A stretch of 64,000 nucleotides of DNA, taken from Dyella monticola (lineage in GTDB: Bacteria; Pseudomonadota; Gammaproteobacteria; Xanthomonadales; Rhodanobacteraceae). Below, piece after piece: positions 1 to 8,637 of this stretch. The notes beneath the pieces were generated by a model. It was given only the letters and a program-made list of their open reading frames with translations, was not told the DNA's origin and ran no database searches. The stretch lies in NCBI RefSeq assembly GCF_003363155.1, contig NZ_QRBE01000003.1:248001-312000 (forward strand), written 5' to 3'. How positions within the stretch are numbered: position 1 is the first letter of the stretch; each line of letters begins with the position of its first letter. Made by a program: the position numbers and the translations under genes.

Positions 1-1
1 T

Positions 2-730
2 GGCCGCGCCATGATGCTGGCCGTCGATCTGTCCGGCAGCATGGAGACGCCGGACATGGTGCTGGGTGGGCAGCAGCTCAGTCGTTTCGGTGCCGTGGAA
101 GCGATCGCAAACGACTTCATTTCCCGGCGCAGCGGCGATGAGCTTGGCCTGGTCTTATTTGGCACCCATGCGTTTCTCGTCACGCCGCTTACATACGATC
201 TCAATGCGGTGCGCGCGCAATTGCAGGGTGCGGCAGTGGGATTGCCCGGCACGCAAACCGCCATCGGCGATGCGATCGCCATTGCGGTGAAACGGCTGGC
301 GGCGTTGCCACAGCAGGCGCGCGTGCTGATCCTGCTCACTGATGGGGTTAACAATTCCGGCAGCATTTCGCCACGGGACGCGGCGCGTGCCGCCAAAGCC
401 GCAGGCGTGCGCGTCTATACCATCGGGATTGGCGCCACACGCATGACGGTGCCTGGTCTGTTCGGTGACAGCGTGATCAACCCGTCGGCCGATCTCGACG
501 CAGACATGCTCACCTATATCGCTCATGAAACCGGGGGCCAGTTCTATCGCGCTACCGACGGCAATCAGCTTGCCGATGCCTATCGTGCCATCGATGCACT
601 GGAGCCGATGCCGCAGCAGGGTCCCACGTTCCGTCCGCGGCATGACCTGTTCCGCGTGCCGCTTGCGGTGGCGGGCGTGTGTCTGCTGTTTGGTTTGCTG
701 TGGCCGCGTTTGAAAGGGGCGAGCGCGTGA
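2..730 (+). CDS. batA: BatA-like von Willebrand factor A protein, 5' truncated
   Basis: The reading frame is open from base 2 with no start codon in view, so the N-terminus lies before the window. The visible part starts with an intact MIDAS motif (VDLSGSM, bases 23-43), followed by a VWA fold with the LLTDGVNN strand and a GIG turn, and ends with one membrane segment (LAVAGVCLLFGLLW). Family knowledge: BatA is an inner-membrane VWA protein of the MoxR-Bat cluster, linked to envelope stress tolerance. It overlaps the next gene by 4 bases (GTGA), so the two are probably translationally coupled. MoxR and DUF58 genes would be expected just upstream. Confidence 0.85.
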   Translation, partial: GRAMMLAVDLSGSMETPDMVLGGQQLSRFGAVEAIANDFISRRSGDELGLVLFGTHAFLVTPLTYDLNAVRAQLQGAAVGLPGTQTAIGDAIAIAVKRLAALPQQARVLILLTDGVNNSGSISPRDAARAAKAAGVRVYTIGIGATRMTVPGLFGDSVINPSADLDADMLTYIAHETGGQFYRATDGNQLADAYRAIDALEPMPQQGPTFRPRHDLFRVPLAVAGVCLLFGLLWPRLKGASA

Positions 731-2685
731 GCGAAGCCCTGCATCAGTTTCATTTTCTCCAGCCTATGTGGTTGTTGGGATTGCTGGCGTTGCCGTTGTT
801 GATCTGGTTTGGCGCACGCAGTGATGCGTCGCACCGTGCCCTCAGCCGACTGGCCGACCCAGAACTGTTGCCACATCTGGTGAGCGGTACATCGCAACGC
901 ACGCGGCTACCGTCGGCATTGCTCGCTGTGGGATGGACGCTGGGTGTTCTCGCGCTGGCAGGCCCTAGCTGGAGCCGCATGGCCGAACCGATGTTTGCCG
1001 ACCGCGCGGCGCAGGTTGTCGCGATGTCGCTATCGAGCCACATGTTGGCGCGCGATGTACCGCCAAGCCGTATCGAGCGTGCACGGTACAAGGCACGCGA
1101 TCTATTGCAGGCCAATCACGACGGCTTGAACGGTCTGATCGGTTATGCCGGACAATCCTTTGTGGTGGCGCCGTTGACCGGCGACGCCCACAGCCTCGAT
1201 ACCTTGCTCGATGCCATGTCACCCGATGTCATGCCTGTCGACGGCGACAACGCCGCGCAAGCCATCGAACAGGGTGTCACCCTGATCCATGGTGCCAAGC
1301 TGAGCACCGGCGCAATCGTATTGATCACCGACGATGCCGACGACGCTGCTCAGGCTGCGGCCCGTTCGGCCCGAGCGTCCGGTGTGCACGTTTCGGTGCT
1401 GGGCATCGGCACGTCGCAAGGCGCACCCGTGCAACTGGCAGACGGCAGTTTCGCGCACGATGATCAGGGCAACATGATTGTTGCTCGTCGCAACGATCTA
1501 AACCTGCATGCACTCGCAGAGGCTGGCGGTGGTCGTTATCTCCCTATGACGGAAAATGGCGATGACGTGGCCGCGTTGCACGCTACCTTGCGTACACCCG
1601 GGCATGCATCGCTGGCACAAGGCCAGGAAAACGACGTGTGGCAGGATCGCGGCCCGTGGTTATTGCTGCCCTTGCTGCTGATCGTCGCCATGGCGTTTCG
1701 GCGCGGATGGGTTTTACTGTTGCCGCTGGTGCTGCTACCGCTGTTGCCGACGACAGCCAAAGCGTCGGGCTGGCAAGACTGGTGGCTTCGCCCGGACCAA
1801 CAGGCAGCAAGCGCCTTGCAGCAAGGAAACGCCGCCAAAGCACAGCAGCTTGCCGAGGATCCAGCATGGCGCGGCGCGGCGGCATATCGCGCCAAGGATT
1901 ACGCCGCAGCCGTGCAGGCGCTGGAACACGCCAACAATGCGGAGACGCAATACAACCTCGGCAATGCGCTTGCCAGGCTTGGCCGGTACCCGGAGGCGAT
2001 CAAGGCCTACGATCGCGCGCTGCAAGTCAATCCGCACAATGAGGATGCGCGCACCAACCGCAGGCTTGTCCAAGAGGCCATGCGCCAACCTCCGAAAAAC
2101 AAGTCCTCGTCGCAGCAGCAGTCGGGCAGTCAGAGCGGACAGAAGAATCCCAGTGGCCAGAACGGCCAATCCTCAGGGCAGTCGCAAAGCGGCCAGTCTG
2201 GGCAATCTGGCCAGCCACAACAGGGTCAGCAAGGCGATCAAAATAAAAACGATGCAGGCCAGAGTGGGCAAGATCAAAACGCTTCGGCGAGCAAACAGGG
2301 TACACAAAATCAGAATGCGCAGAACGCCGCGTCAGGTCGCGATCAACAACAACCGCGGCAGGACGCTAGTCACGCATCCAGCCAGGATGCTTCCAACCAG
2401 ACACCTGCGCCGACGTCCAGCAACGAGCGGGAACAGGCAGAAAAAGCCCAACAAGGTTTGCAGTCGCAGTTGAATCAGGCACTGGCCAAAAAAGAACAGA
2501 CAACGGCTGCGACGCCCACCCACGAGCTGGGCGCCATCGACAGCGATGATCCGCTGTCAAAACTGCCCAACGACGTGCGCCAGGATCTGCAACGCGTACC
2601 CGATGATCCAGGTGCGTTGCTGCGTAAGAAGTTTGAATTGGAATACCGCGAGCGCATGGGCGCGCAGCCGGTGGGAGGAAATTGA
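727..2685 (+). CDS. batB: BatB/BatC fusion: VWA domain plus TPR repeats
   Basis: I place the start at GTG 727, overlapping the batA stop, because translation then begins just before the first membrane segment (PMWLLGLLALPLLIWFG). Order: two N-terminal membrane segments (about residues 12-85), a VWA-like domain (about 95-300), two closely spaced membrane segments (about 305-345), a TPR unit (about 370-450, NLGNALARLGRYPEAIKAYD), then a Q/S/G-rich low-complexity stretch (about 458-585) and a short conserved tail. The VWA metal site is degenerate: DxSxS reads S101-L-S103-S-H105. The fusion of BatB with the TPR protein BatC is known in this lineage. Membrane-bound partner of BatA and BatD. Confidence 0.85.
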   Translation: MSEALHQFHFLQPMWLLGLLALPLLIWFGARSDASHRALSRLADPELLPHLVSGTSQRTRLPSALLAVGWTLGVLALAGPSWSRMAEPMFADRAAQVVAMSLSSHMLARDVPPSRIERARYKARDLLQANHDGLNGLIGYAGQSFVVAPLTGDAHSLDTLLDAMSPDVMPVDGDNAAQAIEQGVTLIHGAKLSTGAIVLITDDADDAAQAAARSARASGVHVSVLGIGTSQGAPVQLADGSFAHDDQGNMIVARRNDLNLHALAEAGGGRYLPMTENGDDVAALHATLRTPGHASLAQGQENDVWQDRGPWLLLPLLLIVAMAFRRGWVLLLPLVLLPLLPTTAKASGWQDWWLRPDQQAASALQQGNAAKAQQLAEDPAWRGAAAYRAKDYAAAVQALEHANNAETQYNLGNALARLGRYPEAIKAYDRALQVNPHNEDARTNRRLVQEAMRQPPKNKSSSQQQSGSQSGQKNPSGQNGQSSGQSQSGQSGQSGQPQQGQQGDQNKNDAGQSGQDQNASASKQGTQNQNAQNAASGRDQQQPRQDASHASSQDASNQTPAPTSSNEREQAEKAQQGLQSQLNQALAKKEQTTAATPTHELGAIDSDDPLSKLPNDVRQDLQRVPDDPGALLRKKFELEYRERMGAQPVGGN

Positions 2686-2687
2686 GC

Positions 2688-4460
2688 ATGCGCCGGATAT
2701 CACACGACCTGCGCACCCTCCAGGCAACGCGCTGGCGCTGGCTGGTGCTGCTCTGCCTGCTCGTGTCGTGGAATGCCTTCGCAACGAGCGTGCAGGCTAC
2801 GCTGGATCGCAACGATGTACGCCTGGGCGAAACCGTTACGCTCAATCTGCGCATCGACGGCGATGCGAATGTGAATACGCCCAATCTCAGTGCGCTGGAT
2901 AGCGATTTCGAAGTACTGGGCACATCCACCAACAGCACACTCAATATCGTCAACGGACAGCAGAGCTCCGAGTTGATCATAGGGGTCGCGCTGCGACCCA
3001 AGCACACCGGCGATCTGCAGATTCCGTCGTTGACCGTGGCCGGCAACCCAACGCAGCCGCTGACTTTGCACGTCGATCCTCCGGATGCATCGGCTGCCGC
3101 CAATGCCGGCAAGGAAGTGTTCGTCGACGTCACAGCGAATCCGAATCACGTTTATGTCGGACAGCAACTGCTCTACACGGTACGCCTCTTCTTCGATGTC
3201 AATCTCAACAGCGGCAATCTCGCCGATCCACAAGCCAGTGGCGTGGACCTGCGCAAACTCGGCAATGACGTGGATTACGAGTCGGTGCGCAACGGTCGTC
3301 GCTATCACGTCATCGAGCGACGCTATGCGTTGATTCCGCAACGTGCCGGACCGTTGACCATTCCTTCCATCGAATTCCAGGGCGAAGCGACTGACCCCAC
3401 CAGCCCGAACGATCCGGGTGGCTTCTTCAACCCTGGCGGATTGTTCGGCAACACCACACCGGTGACCGCCGACTCGCCACCCGTCAACATCGATGTGCAA
3501 GCGCCGCCACCGGCCTGGGGTAAAACCACATGGTTGCCGGCGCGATCGCTGACGCTCAGCCTCGAAGGCGTGCCCAGCGATAACAAGCTCACCGTAGGCC
3601 AGCCACTCAATCTGCGCATGGTCGTGGAAGCGACGGGCCTCTCGGGCGATGCGTTGCCGGAGCTCAGCTTGCCGACGATTGATGGCGCGACGGTGTACCC
3701 CGATCAATCCAACACCACGACGCACGACGACGGTCAATGGCTGACCGGGCACCGCGAACGCAGCTTTGCGATTTTTCCGCAACGCACCGGGACACTCACC
3801 CTTCCACAAATCACGCTGACCTGGTTCGATGTGCAAACCGGGCAGAAGCGTGTCGCGACGCTGCCTGCGCACAGTTTCAATGTCGTCGCCGCGGGTGGCG
3901 CACCTGCTGCAACATCGTCATCGACGCAGCCTGCTGCGATGTCATCGCCGACTGCGGCCAGCAGCGTCGCTTCCTCGCTGGCAGCATCGCCTGCTGCGAC
4001 GGCGCCGTCGATGGTCTGGCGCTGGGTTGCGTTGGGCAGTATTGCGCTGTGGTTGATCAGCATGGTGCTGTTCGGTGGGTTGTATTGGCGTCGGCGTTCA
4101 TCGACGCTGGCGTCGGCGCACAAGAAGACCGACGACAGTACCGATTCAGCACGCGCACAACGCCAGGCGTTTACGGATGCCGCGCGCGGCAGCGATCTCG
4201 CCGTGCAGGCGCGACGTTTGCTTGCCTGGGCACGCGCCGAGCGGCCTGCTTTGCGAAACCTGGGTGAGGTCGCTGAAGCGCTGGCCTCCGAGGAGCAACG
4301 TGCGGCCATCGCGCTGTTGCAGCGTGAGCAGTACGCGAGTGTTTCCGCGCAGAAGCGCATCGATCTCGCCGCTCTCTTTGCCAAGGGGTTTGCGTGGCGG
4401 ACGGATGACGTCCAGGCAGATTCGCCGCTACCGCCGCTTTATCCGTTCAAGCTTGATTGA
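2688..4460 (+). CDS. batD: BatD-like (oxygen tolerance) membrane protein
   Basis: 590 residues. ATG 2688 is preferred over TTG 2682 because the GGGAGGAA ribosome site at 2673-2680 lies 7 bases before the ATG. A signal peptide ([14 protein letters not shown]) is followed by repeated beta-sandwich modules typical of the BatD/DUF11-like family, a Ser/Ala/Thr-rich linker (about residues 405-440), one membrane helix ([19 protein letters not shown]) and a short basic cytoplasmic tail. It is third in the operon, starting 2 bases after the batB stop. The family sits in the periplasm anchored to the inner membrane and is thought to form a complex with the VWA partners; its molecular function is not established. 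Confidence 0.82.
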   Translation: MRRISHDLRTLQATRWRWLVLLCLLVSWNAFATSVQATLDRNDVRLGETVTLNLRIDGDANVNTPNLSALDSDFEVLGTSTNSTLNIVNGQQSSELIIGVALRPKHTGDLQIPSLTVAGNPTQPLTLHVDPPDASAAANAGKEVFVDVTANPNHVYVGQQLLYTVRLFFDVNLNSGNLADPQASGVDLRKLGNDVDYESVRNGRRYHVIERRYALIPQRAGPLTIPSIEFQGEATDPTSPNDPGGFFNPGGLFGNTTPVTADSPPVNIDVQAPPPAWGKTTWLPARSLTLSLEGVPSDNKLTVGQPLNLRMVVEATGLSGDALPELSLPTIDGATVYPDQSNTTTHDDGQWLTGHRERSFAIFPQRTGTLTLPQITLTWFDVQTGQKRVATLPAHSFNVVAAGGAPAATSSSTQPAAMSSPTAASSVASSLAASPAATAPSMVWRWVALGSIALWLISMVLFGGLYWRRRSSTLASAHKKTDDSTDSARAQRQAFTDAARGSDLAVQARRLLAWARAERPALRNLGEVAEALASEEQRAAIALLQREQYASVSAQKRIDLAALFAKGFAWRTDDVQADSPLPPLYPFKLD

Positions 4461-4968
4461 GTGTTGCTTGCCAGATTGAGGCCATCCGCTCGTCGAAGCA
4501 GCAAAGCTGTACGTCCATCGAGGCATGCGTAGCTGGCAATTCGCGCAGGGTGGCGACGGCGACGCGAGCGGCCTGTTCCGGTGGGTAGCCATACACGCCG
4601 CAGCTGATGGCCGGAAAGCCGATGCTTCGAACGCCATGTTCAACGGCCAGCCCGATGCAGGATCGATAACAGTGCGCCAGTGCGGCCGCCTCCCCACGAA
4701 GGCCACCGTGCCAAACCGGCCCTACGGTGTGGATGACATAGCGCGCAGGTAACGCGAAACCGGACGTGATGCGCGCCTCCCCGGTAGGGCAGCGCACACC
4801 GGGCGCCACTTGCGGCAGAGCCCTGCAAGCTTCGAGCAAGGCCGGGCCGGCCGCGCGGTGGATAGCGCCGTCCACCCCGCCGCCGCCCAGCAGGGCCGGG
4901 TTGGCCGCGTTCACGATGGCGTCAACGGCCAAGCGGGTGAGATCGGCGGTAACGACACGCATGGGCAT
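4447..4968 (-). CDS. Macrodomain protein, O-acetyl-ADP-ribose deacetylase type
   Basis: 173 residues from ATG 4968 (ATG 4962 is a possible alternative). Shows the macrodomain signature: [20 protein letters not shown] near residue 15, [11 protein letters not shown] near 120, and [10 protein letters not shown]. These loops bind ADP-ribose; the Asn and Gly-rich loop match the YmdB/MacroD class that hydrolyses O-acetyl-ADP-ribose or removes mono-ADP-ribose from proteins. Its 3' end overlaps the 3' end of batD by 14 bases in opposite orientation. It is transcribed divergently from the MarR gene with only 45 bases between the starts, so both may share a regulatory region. Confidence 0.88.
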   Translation of the reverse strand: MPMRVVTADLTRLAVDAIVNAANPALLGGGGVDGAIHRAAGPALLEACRALPQVAPGVRCPTGEARITSGFALPARYVIHTVGPVWHGGLRGEAAALAHCYRSCIGLAVEHGVRSIGFPAISCGVYGYPPEQAARVAVATLRELPATHASMDVQLCCFDERMASIWQATLNQA

Positions 4969-5013
4969 GTTTCGGCTTATGCTTGCATGAAAGCGATACT
5001 CAGGCGTTGCATC

Positions 5014-5520
5014 ATGCCAAAGACGGAAGACATTTCCTTCGGTTACTTGCTGAACGACATTACCCTGCTGTTCCGCAAGCATTTTGACCGCCGCGCGGTG
5101 AAATTCGGTTTGACGCGTGCACAGTGGCGCGCCACCAAGGTGCTCTATCACCGGGAAGGCCTGCGGCAGACAGAGCTGGCTGAGTTCCTCGAAATGGAGC
5201 CGATCGCGGTGGGCCGCGTTATCGACCGCCTGCAGGCAGCCGGCTTCGTGGAGCGGCGGCCCGATCCCAAGGACCGCCGCGCCTGGCGCCTGTACACCAC
5301 GGCCCAGGCGAGCGAGGTGATCGATGACATGGAGCGCATCGCACACGAATTGCGCCGCGAATGCACCGCTGGCGTCACCTACGAAGAAATGGTGCAGGCG
5401 ATGAACGTGCTCACACGTTTGAAGGAAAACCTGCAGATGCTCGATGGGGTGGAGCCACCCATGGAAGAGCAGCAGGGCGAGAGCGAGGCGGCCGTTCCTT
5501 CAACCCTGCAAGGGCCTTAA
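5014..5520 (+). CDS. MarR/SlyA family transcriptional regulator
   Basis: 168 residues starting [13 protein letters not shown] at ATG 5014; an in-frame ATG at 4987 would add nine residues. The winged helix-turn-helix is clear: [25 protein letters not shown] as recognition region, then the wing [16 protein letters not shown], flanked by the two dimerisation helices. The motif DRR in the wing contacts DNA in this family. Such regulators bind small phenolic or oxidised ligands and repress nearby genes. The closest candidate target is the divergent macrodomain gene; a terminator hairpin follows its stop. Confidence 0.9.
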   Translation: MPKTEDISFGYLLNDITLLFRKHFDRRAVKFGLTRAQWRATKVLYHREGLRQTELAEFLEMEPIAVGRVIDRLQAAGFVERRPDPKDRRAWRLYTTAQASEVIDDMERIAHELRRECTAGVTYEEMVQAMNVLTRLKENLQMLDGVEPPMEEQQGESEAAVPSTLQGP

Positions 5521-5528
5521 ATTTCGCA

Positions 5529-5553
5529 CCCTCCCCCGGCTGGCAGGGGAGGG
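5529..5553. terminator. Bidirectional terminator-like hairpin
   Basis: CCCTCCCC (5529-5536) pairs perfectly with GGGGAGGG (5546-5553) around a 9-base loop. It lies between the convergent MarR and M28 peptidase genes. There is no strong T run, so termination is plausible but not certain; the same motif recurs elsewhere in the window. Confidence 0.5.
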
Positions 5554-5572
5554 CTGGGAAATGGCGCGGCGG

Positions 5573-7018
5573 TTATTCTTCCGCCCCGTCGTGCGCAAAC
5601 GCGCCAGGCGCTGAACCGAAATCACCATTGGCCTGCGCCGCCATGTAGGAGAACACGGCGTACACCGCCACGTTCTGCGCCAACTGCTTCGGATCGATCT
5701 TGTCCAGCGTGTCGTTGGCGGTGTGGTGCCAGTCGAAGTAGTAGGTGCCGTCCTGGGTAAGGCTGAGCGCGGCCATGCCTTTACCGTGCATCTGCGAGAG
5801 ATCCGAGCCGCCGCCGCCAGGCCGCTTGGGGTCATAGGCCACGCCGATCGGTGCCAGCACCTTGGCGATCTGCTCGATGGCACCGCGCGCTTGCGGCTTG
5901 ACGCTGGCGCTCATGCGCCAGACGGGACCTGAGCCGAAGTCCGACTCGCTGCCGAGCTGGAACGTGCTGACGTCGGCCGCGTGCTTCTCTGCGTAGGCTC
6001 GACCGCCCCACAGGCCCATTTCCTCGTTTGCGAACGCGATCACGCGGATGGTGCGTTCGGGGCGTTGCGGCAGGTCGTGGATCACCTTGGCCGCGCCTGC
6101 CGCGATCGCCACGCCAGCGCCATCGTCGATGGCACCGGTGCCAGGATCCCAGGAATCCAGATGCCCGCCGATGGCGACGACCTGGTCGGGGTATTTGCTG
6201 CCGGTGATCTCGCCGATCACATTCGCGCCGGTGTATTGCCCTTCGATGCCGCAATCCAGATCAAGCTTGACCGTGACCGGCTTGCCATAGGCCAGCACGC
6301 GCTCGAGCTGATCGGCGTCCGGGTTGGAGAGCGCGGCGGCGGGAATGCCTTTGTCGCCCGGCTTGAAGCCGGTGACGCCGGTATGCGGTATGCGTTCGTT
6401 CGCATCGGTGCCGGCCGAGCGCAGGAGATAGCCGGCGGCGCCTTTGGCCTCGGCGATGACCGGCCCTGCCACGCGGATCGGCGAGCCGATGCGGCCGTAA
6501 TCGCGTCCATCCTTGTACCGCTGCATACGTTCGCCGATATAGACGATCTTGCCTTTGACGGTGGCCGGATCGGCGGCCTTCAAGGCATCAAGGTTGGGAA
6601 ATTGCACGACCTGCGCGGTCAAGCCGCCTTTGGGCGTGCCCGGCGAATAGCCCAGCGCGATCAGCGTGAGTGGCTGCGGAAAGGGCGCAACGATCGCGCC
6701 GTGCTCGCTGTGGCGTACCCACAGTGGGTAGGTCACCGGTTCGGTGTACACCTTATCGAAGCCCAGCGCCTTGAATTTCGCGATCATCCACGCGCGTGCG
6801 CGCGGATCGTTCGGGCCGCCGGCGAGGCGTGCGCCGATCTCGGTGGTGAGGCCTTCCACCAGCTTGTAGGCGGTGTCGTCATGCATGGCCTTATCGCGCA
6901 ATTGCTCGGCCGTCTGCACGGCTGCCGCGGGGATGGTGGTGGGCGCATCCGCGGCGCAAGCAAGGCCGGTAGCCAGCATCAGGCTGGCGGCGAGCAGTGT
7001 GAGGGAAGGACGATGCAT
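5573..7018 (-). CDS. M28 family exported metallopeptidase with PA insert
   Basis: 481 residues with a signal peptide (LLAASLMLATGLACA) and a ribosome site (AGGAG) 8 bases before ATG 7018. A protease-associated (PA) region lies near residues 110-230, then the M28 catalytic core. Visible zinc ligands are in GGHLDSWDPG (His, bridging Asp), the next Asp in AIDDGAG, Glu-Glu in ANEEMGLWGG (general base and ligand) and the last His in DWHHTANDT. Family members are periplasmic or secreted aminopeptidases or carboxypeptidases. The substrate cannot be told from sequence. Convergent with the MarR gene. Confidence 0.9.
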   Translation of the reverse strand: MHRPSLTLLAASLMLATGLACAADAPTTIPAAAVQTAEQLRDKAMHDDTAYKLVEGLTTEIGARLAGGPNDPRARAWMIAKFKALGFDKVYTEPVTYPLWVRHSEHGAIVAPFPQPLTLIALGYSPGTPKGGLTAQVVQFPNLDALKAADPATVKGKIVYIGERMQRYKDGRDYGRIGSPIRVAGPVIAEAKGAAGYLLRSAGTDANERIPHTGVTGFKPGDKGIPAAALSNPDADQLERVLAYGKPVTVKLDLDCGIEGQYTGANVIGEITGSKYPDQVVAIGGHLDSWDPGTGAIDDGAGVAIAAGAAKVIHDLPQRPERTIRVIAFANEEMGLWGGRAYAEKHAADVSTFQLGSESDFGSGPVWRMSASVKPQARGAIEQIAKVLAPIGVAYDPKRPGGGGSDLSQMHGKGMAALSLTQDGTYYFDWHHTANDTLDKIDPKQLAQNVAVYAVFSYMAAQANGDFGSAPGAFAHDGAEE

Positions 7019-7105
7019 GGGCGACTCCTGATGACGAGCCTCGCATTATGAGACTCGCATCAGGGCACGCTTAGGCCGAAAGTCATGCCCGTGCAGGCAG
7101 GCCGA

Positions 7106-7504
7106 TTATTTGTTTTTCAGCAAATCGCGAATTTCCGTGAGCAGCGCCACTTCCGGCGGCGTGGCTGCAGCGGCCTTGGTATAGAACTTATTGACGATCT
7201 TCACCAGGATGAAGATGGCGAACGCCACAATCACGAAGGCAATGATGGCGTTGATGAAGCTGCCGTAGCCGACCGCCACTTCCGGAATCTTATGCGCGGG
7301 ATTGCTGTTGTCGGCGGGCCTGATCACCCATTTCATCGCGGAAAAATCGATACCGCCGGTCGCCCAGCCGAGCGGCGGCATGATGATGTCATTGACCAGC
7401 GACGTCACGATTTTGCCGAACGCCGCACCAATGACCACACCCACTGCCATGTCGACCACGTTGCCGCGCATGGCAAATTCCTTGAACTCCCGCAACATGC
7501 TCAT
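7106..7504 (-). CDS. mscL: Large-conductance mechanosensitive channel MscL
   Basis: 132 residues, close to the usual 130-140. The N-terminal amphipathic helix and first membrane helix are typical ([24 protein letters not shown]), then a periplasmic loop, the second helix ([20 protein letters not shown]) and the C-terminal helical bundle (EIRDLLKNK). Forms a homopentameric inner-membrane pore that opens under membrane tension to release solutes on hypo-osmotic shock. A GGGAG ribosome site precedes ATG 7504. Stands alone between unrelated genes. Confidence 0.97.
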   Translation of the reverse strand: MSMLREFKEFAMRGNVVDMAVGVVIGAAFGKIVTSLVNDIIMPPLGWATGGIDFSAMKWVIRPADNSNPAHKIPEVAVGYGSFINAIIAFVIVAFAIFILVKIVNKFYTKAAAATPPEVALLTEIRDLLKNK

Positions 7505-7609
7505 TGTCGTCTCCCAGGTTATGTGCCCGATGGCGTGATGGACTGTAACGATGCTCCGATTAATACCTCGTGGGCGGCCTCATGGATCCATCGCGACGAT
7601 AACCCTTCA

Positions 7610-8296
7610 TCACACGATGCGCCCTTCAAGTACCGCAATATGTTCCAGTTCTGCACGAAAGTGATCGCCGCGCGCGAGCGCCGCAACCCCTGCCGGCGTA
7701 CCGGTGAACAGCAGATCGCCTGGCTTGAGTTCGAACAGCGTCGAGAGCGTGACGATGATATCCACGACACTGTGCACCATCTCCCCCAGGCGACCTTGCT
7801 GACGCAACGTGCCGTTTACATCCAGGCTGATGCGCGTGTCGGCGTGAGGCGAGGCCTCCTGCGCCATGCGCAAGGCGGACACCGGCGCGGAATGATCGAA
7901 CGCCTTGGCTACGTCCCAAGGGTGCGCTTTGGCCTTCGCCAATGACTGCAGATCGCGCCGGGTCAGGTCAAGCCCGACGCCATAACCGAAGATGGCCGCC
8001 GTCGCCTGTGCGGCATCCAGGTTTTTGCCGCCGGCCTTCAAGGCCACCACCATCTCTACTTCGTGATGAAGATCAGACGTGGCCGATGGATACGGTACAT
8101 CGGCGCCGTCAGCGACCACCGCGTCGGCCGGCTTGCAGAAAAACATCGGTGCCGAGGCATCCACCGCCGCGCCCATCTCACGTGCATGTTCGGCGTAATT
8201 GCGGCCGATGCAGAACACGCGGCGAACAGGAAAGCGCTCCTCGCTGCCGAGGATGGGCAGGCTAGGAATGGCGGGGGGATCGATGACGTAGCACAT
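7610..8296 (-). CDS. Fumarylacetoacetate hydrolase (FAH) family protein
   Basis: 228 residues. The FAH fold is recognisable from FCIGRNYAEHAREMG near the N-terminus, the metal-binding acidic residues in HHEVEMVVAL and GVGLDLTRRDLQ, and the Lys-rich loop AKAHPWDVAKAFDHSAP. The closest well-known relatives are acylpyruvases or oxaloacetate decarboxylases (YcgM/FAHD1 type), acting on beta-diketo acids in the cytoplasm. No degradative pathway genes are adjacent, so the substrate is open. A CAGGAA ribosome site precedes ATG 8296. Confidence 0.87.
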   Translation of the reverse strand: MCYVIDPPAIPSLPILGSEERFPVRRVFCIGRNYAEHAREMGAAVDASAPMFFCKPADAVVADGADVPYPSATSDLHHEVEMVVALKAGGKNLDAAQATAAIFGYGVGLDLTRRDLQSLAKAKAHPWDVAKAFDHSAPVSALRMAQEASPHADTRISLDVNGTLRQQGRLGEMVHSVVDIIVTLSTLFELKPGDLLFTGTPAGVAALARGDHFRAELEHIAVLEGRIV

Positions 8297-8637
8297 GCAA
8301 TAGGTTCCTGATTAGCGTCGGGCTCTTGGCCACGCAAAGGCCTGCTTCTGCAAGGAGGTTAGCAGCTCTGTACGGCCGGTTGGGAGGAAGGCAGCCATGA
8401 CAGGTATTTCTCAAATGTCAGCAGTCAATGCACGCCATAGCGCGAAGTCAATCCCACGCAAGGAAAAATGCGGCAGCCTATGCAACCTTGTGCGAGGGGT
8501 GGCGATGATGTCGATTCGCTGCTTCCTCGCGCGTCATAGACATGACAGATGTCATCGGCAAGGGTTGATGAGCGCACGTAGCGGCTAAATGCCAGGCTCG
8601 TTATCGTGCATGCATCGGGGACAACGGGATAAAAAGC
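8297..8637. other. Intergenic control region between FAH gene and efflux operon
   Basis: 341 bases without a convincing gene; the two flanking genes are divergent. It holds several TGACA/TGTCA half-sites: 8398-8402 with 8416-8420, and a tight palindrome at 8542-8555. It is probably the promoter-operator region of the efflux operon. No clear -35/-10 pair stands out. Confidence 0.5.
8542..8555. promoter_or_regulatory. Operator-like palindrome ATGACA-GA-TGTCAT
   Basis: Perfect 6-base arms around a 2-base centre, 83 bases before the adaptor start. This size and symmetry fits a dimeric TetR- or MarR-type repressor site, which often controls efflux pumps. The binding protein is unknown and no regulator gene is adjacent. 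Confidence 0.45.
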
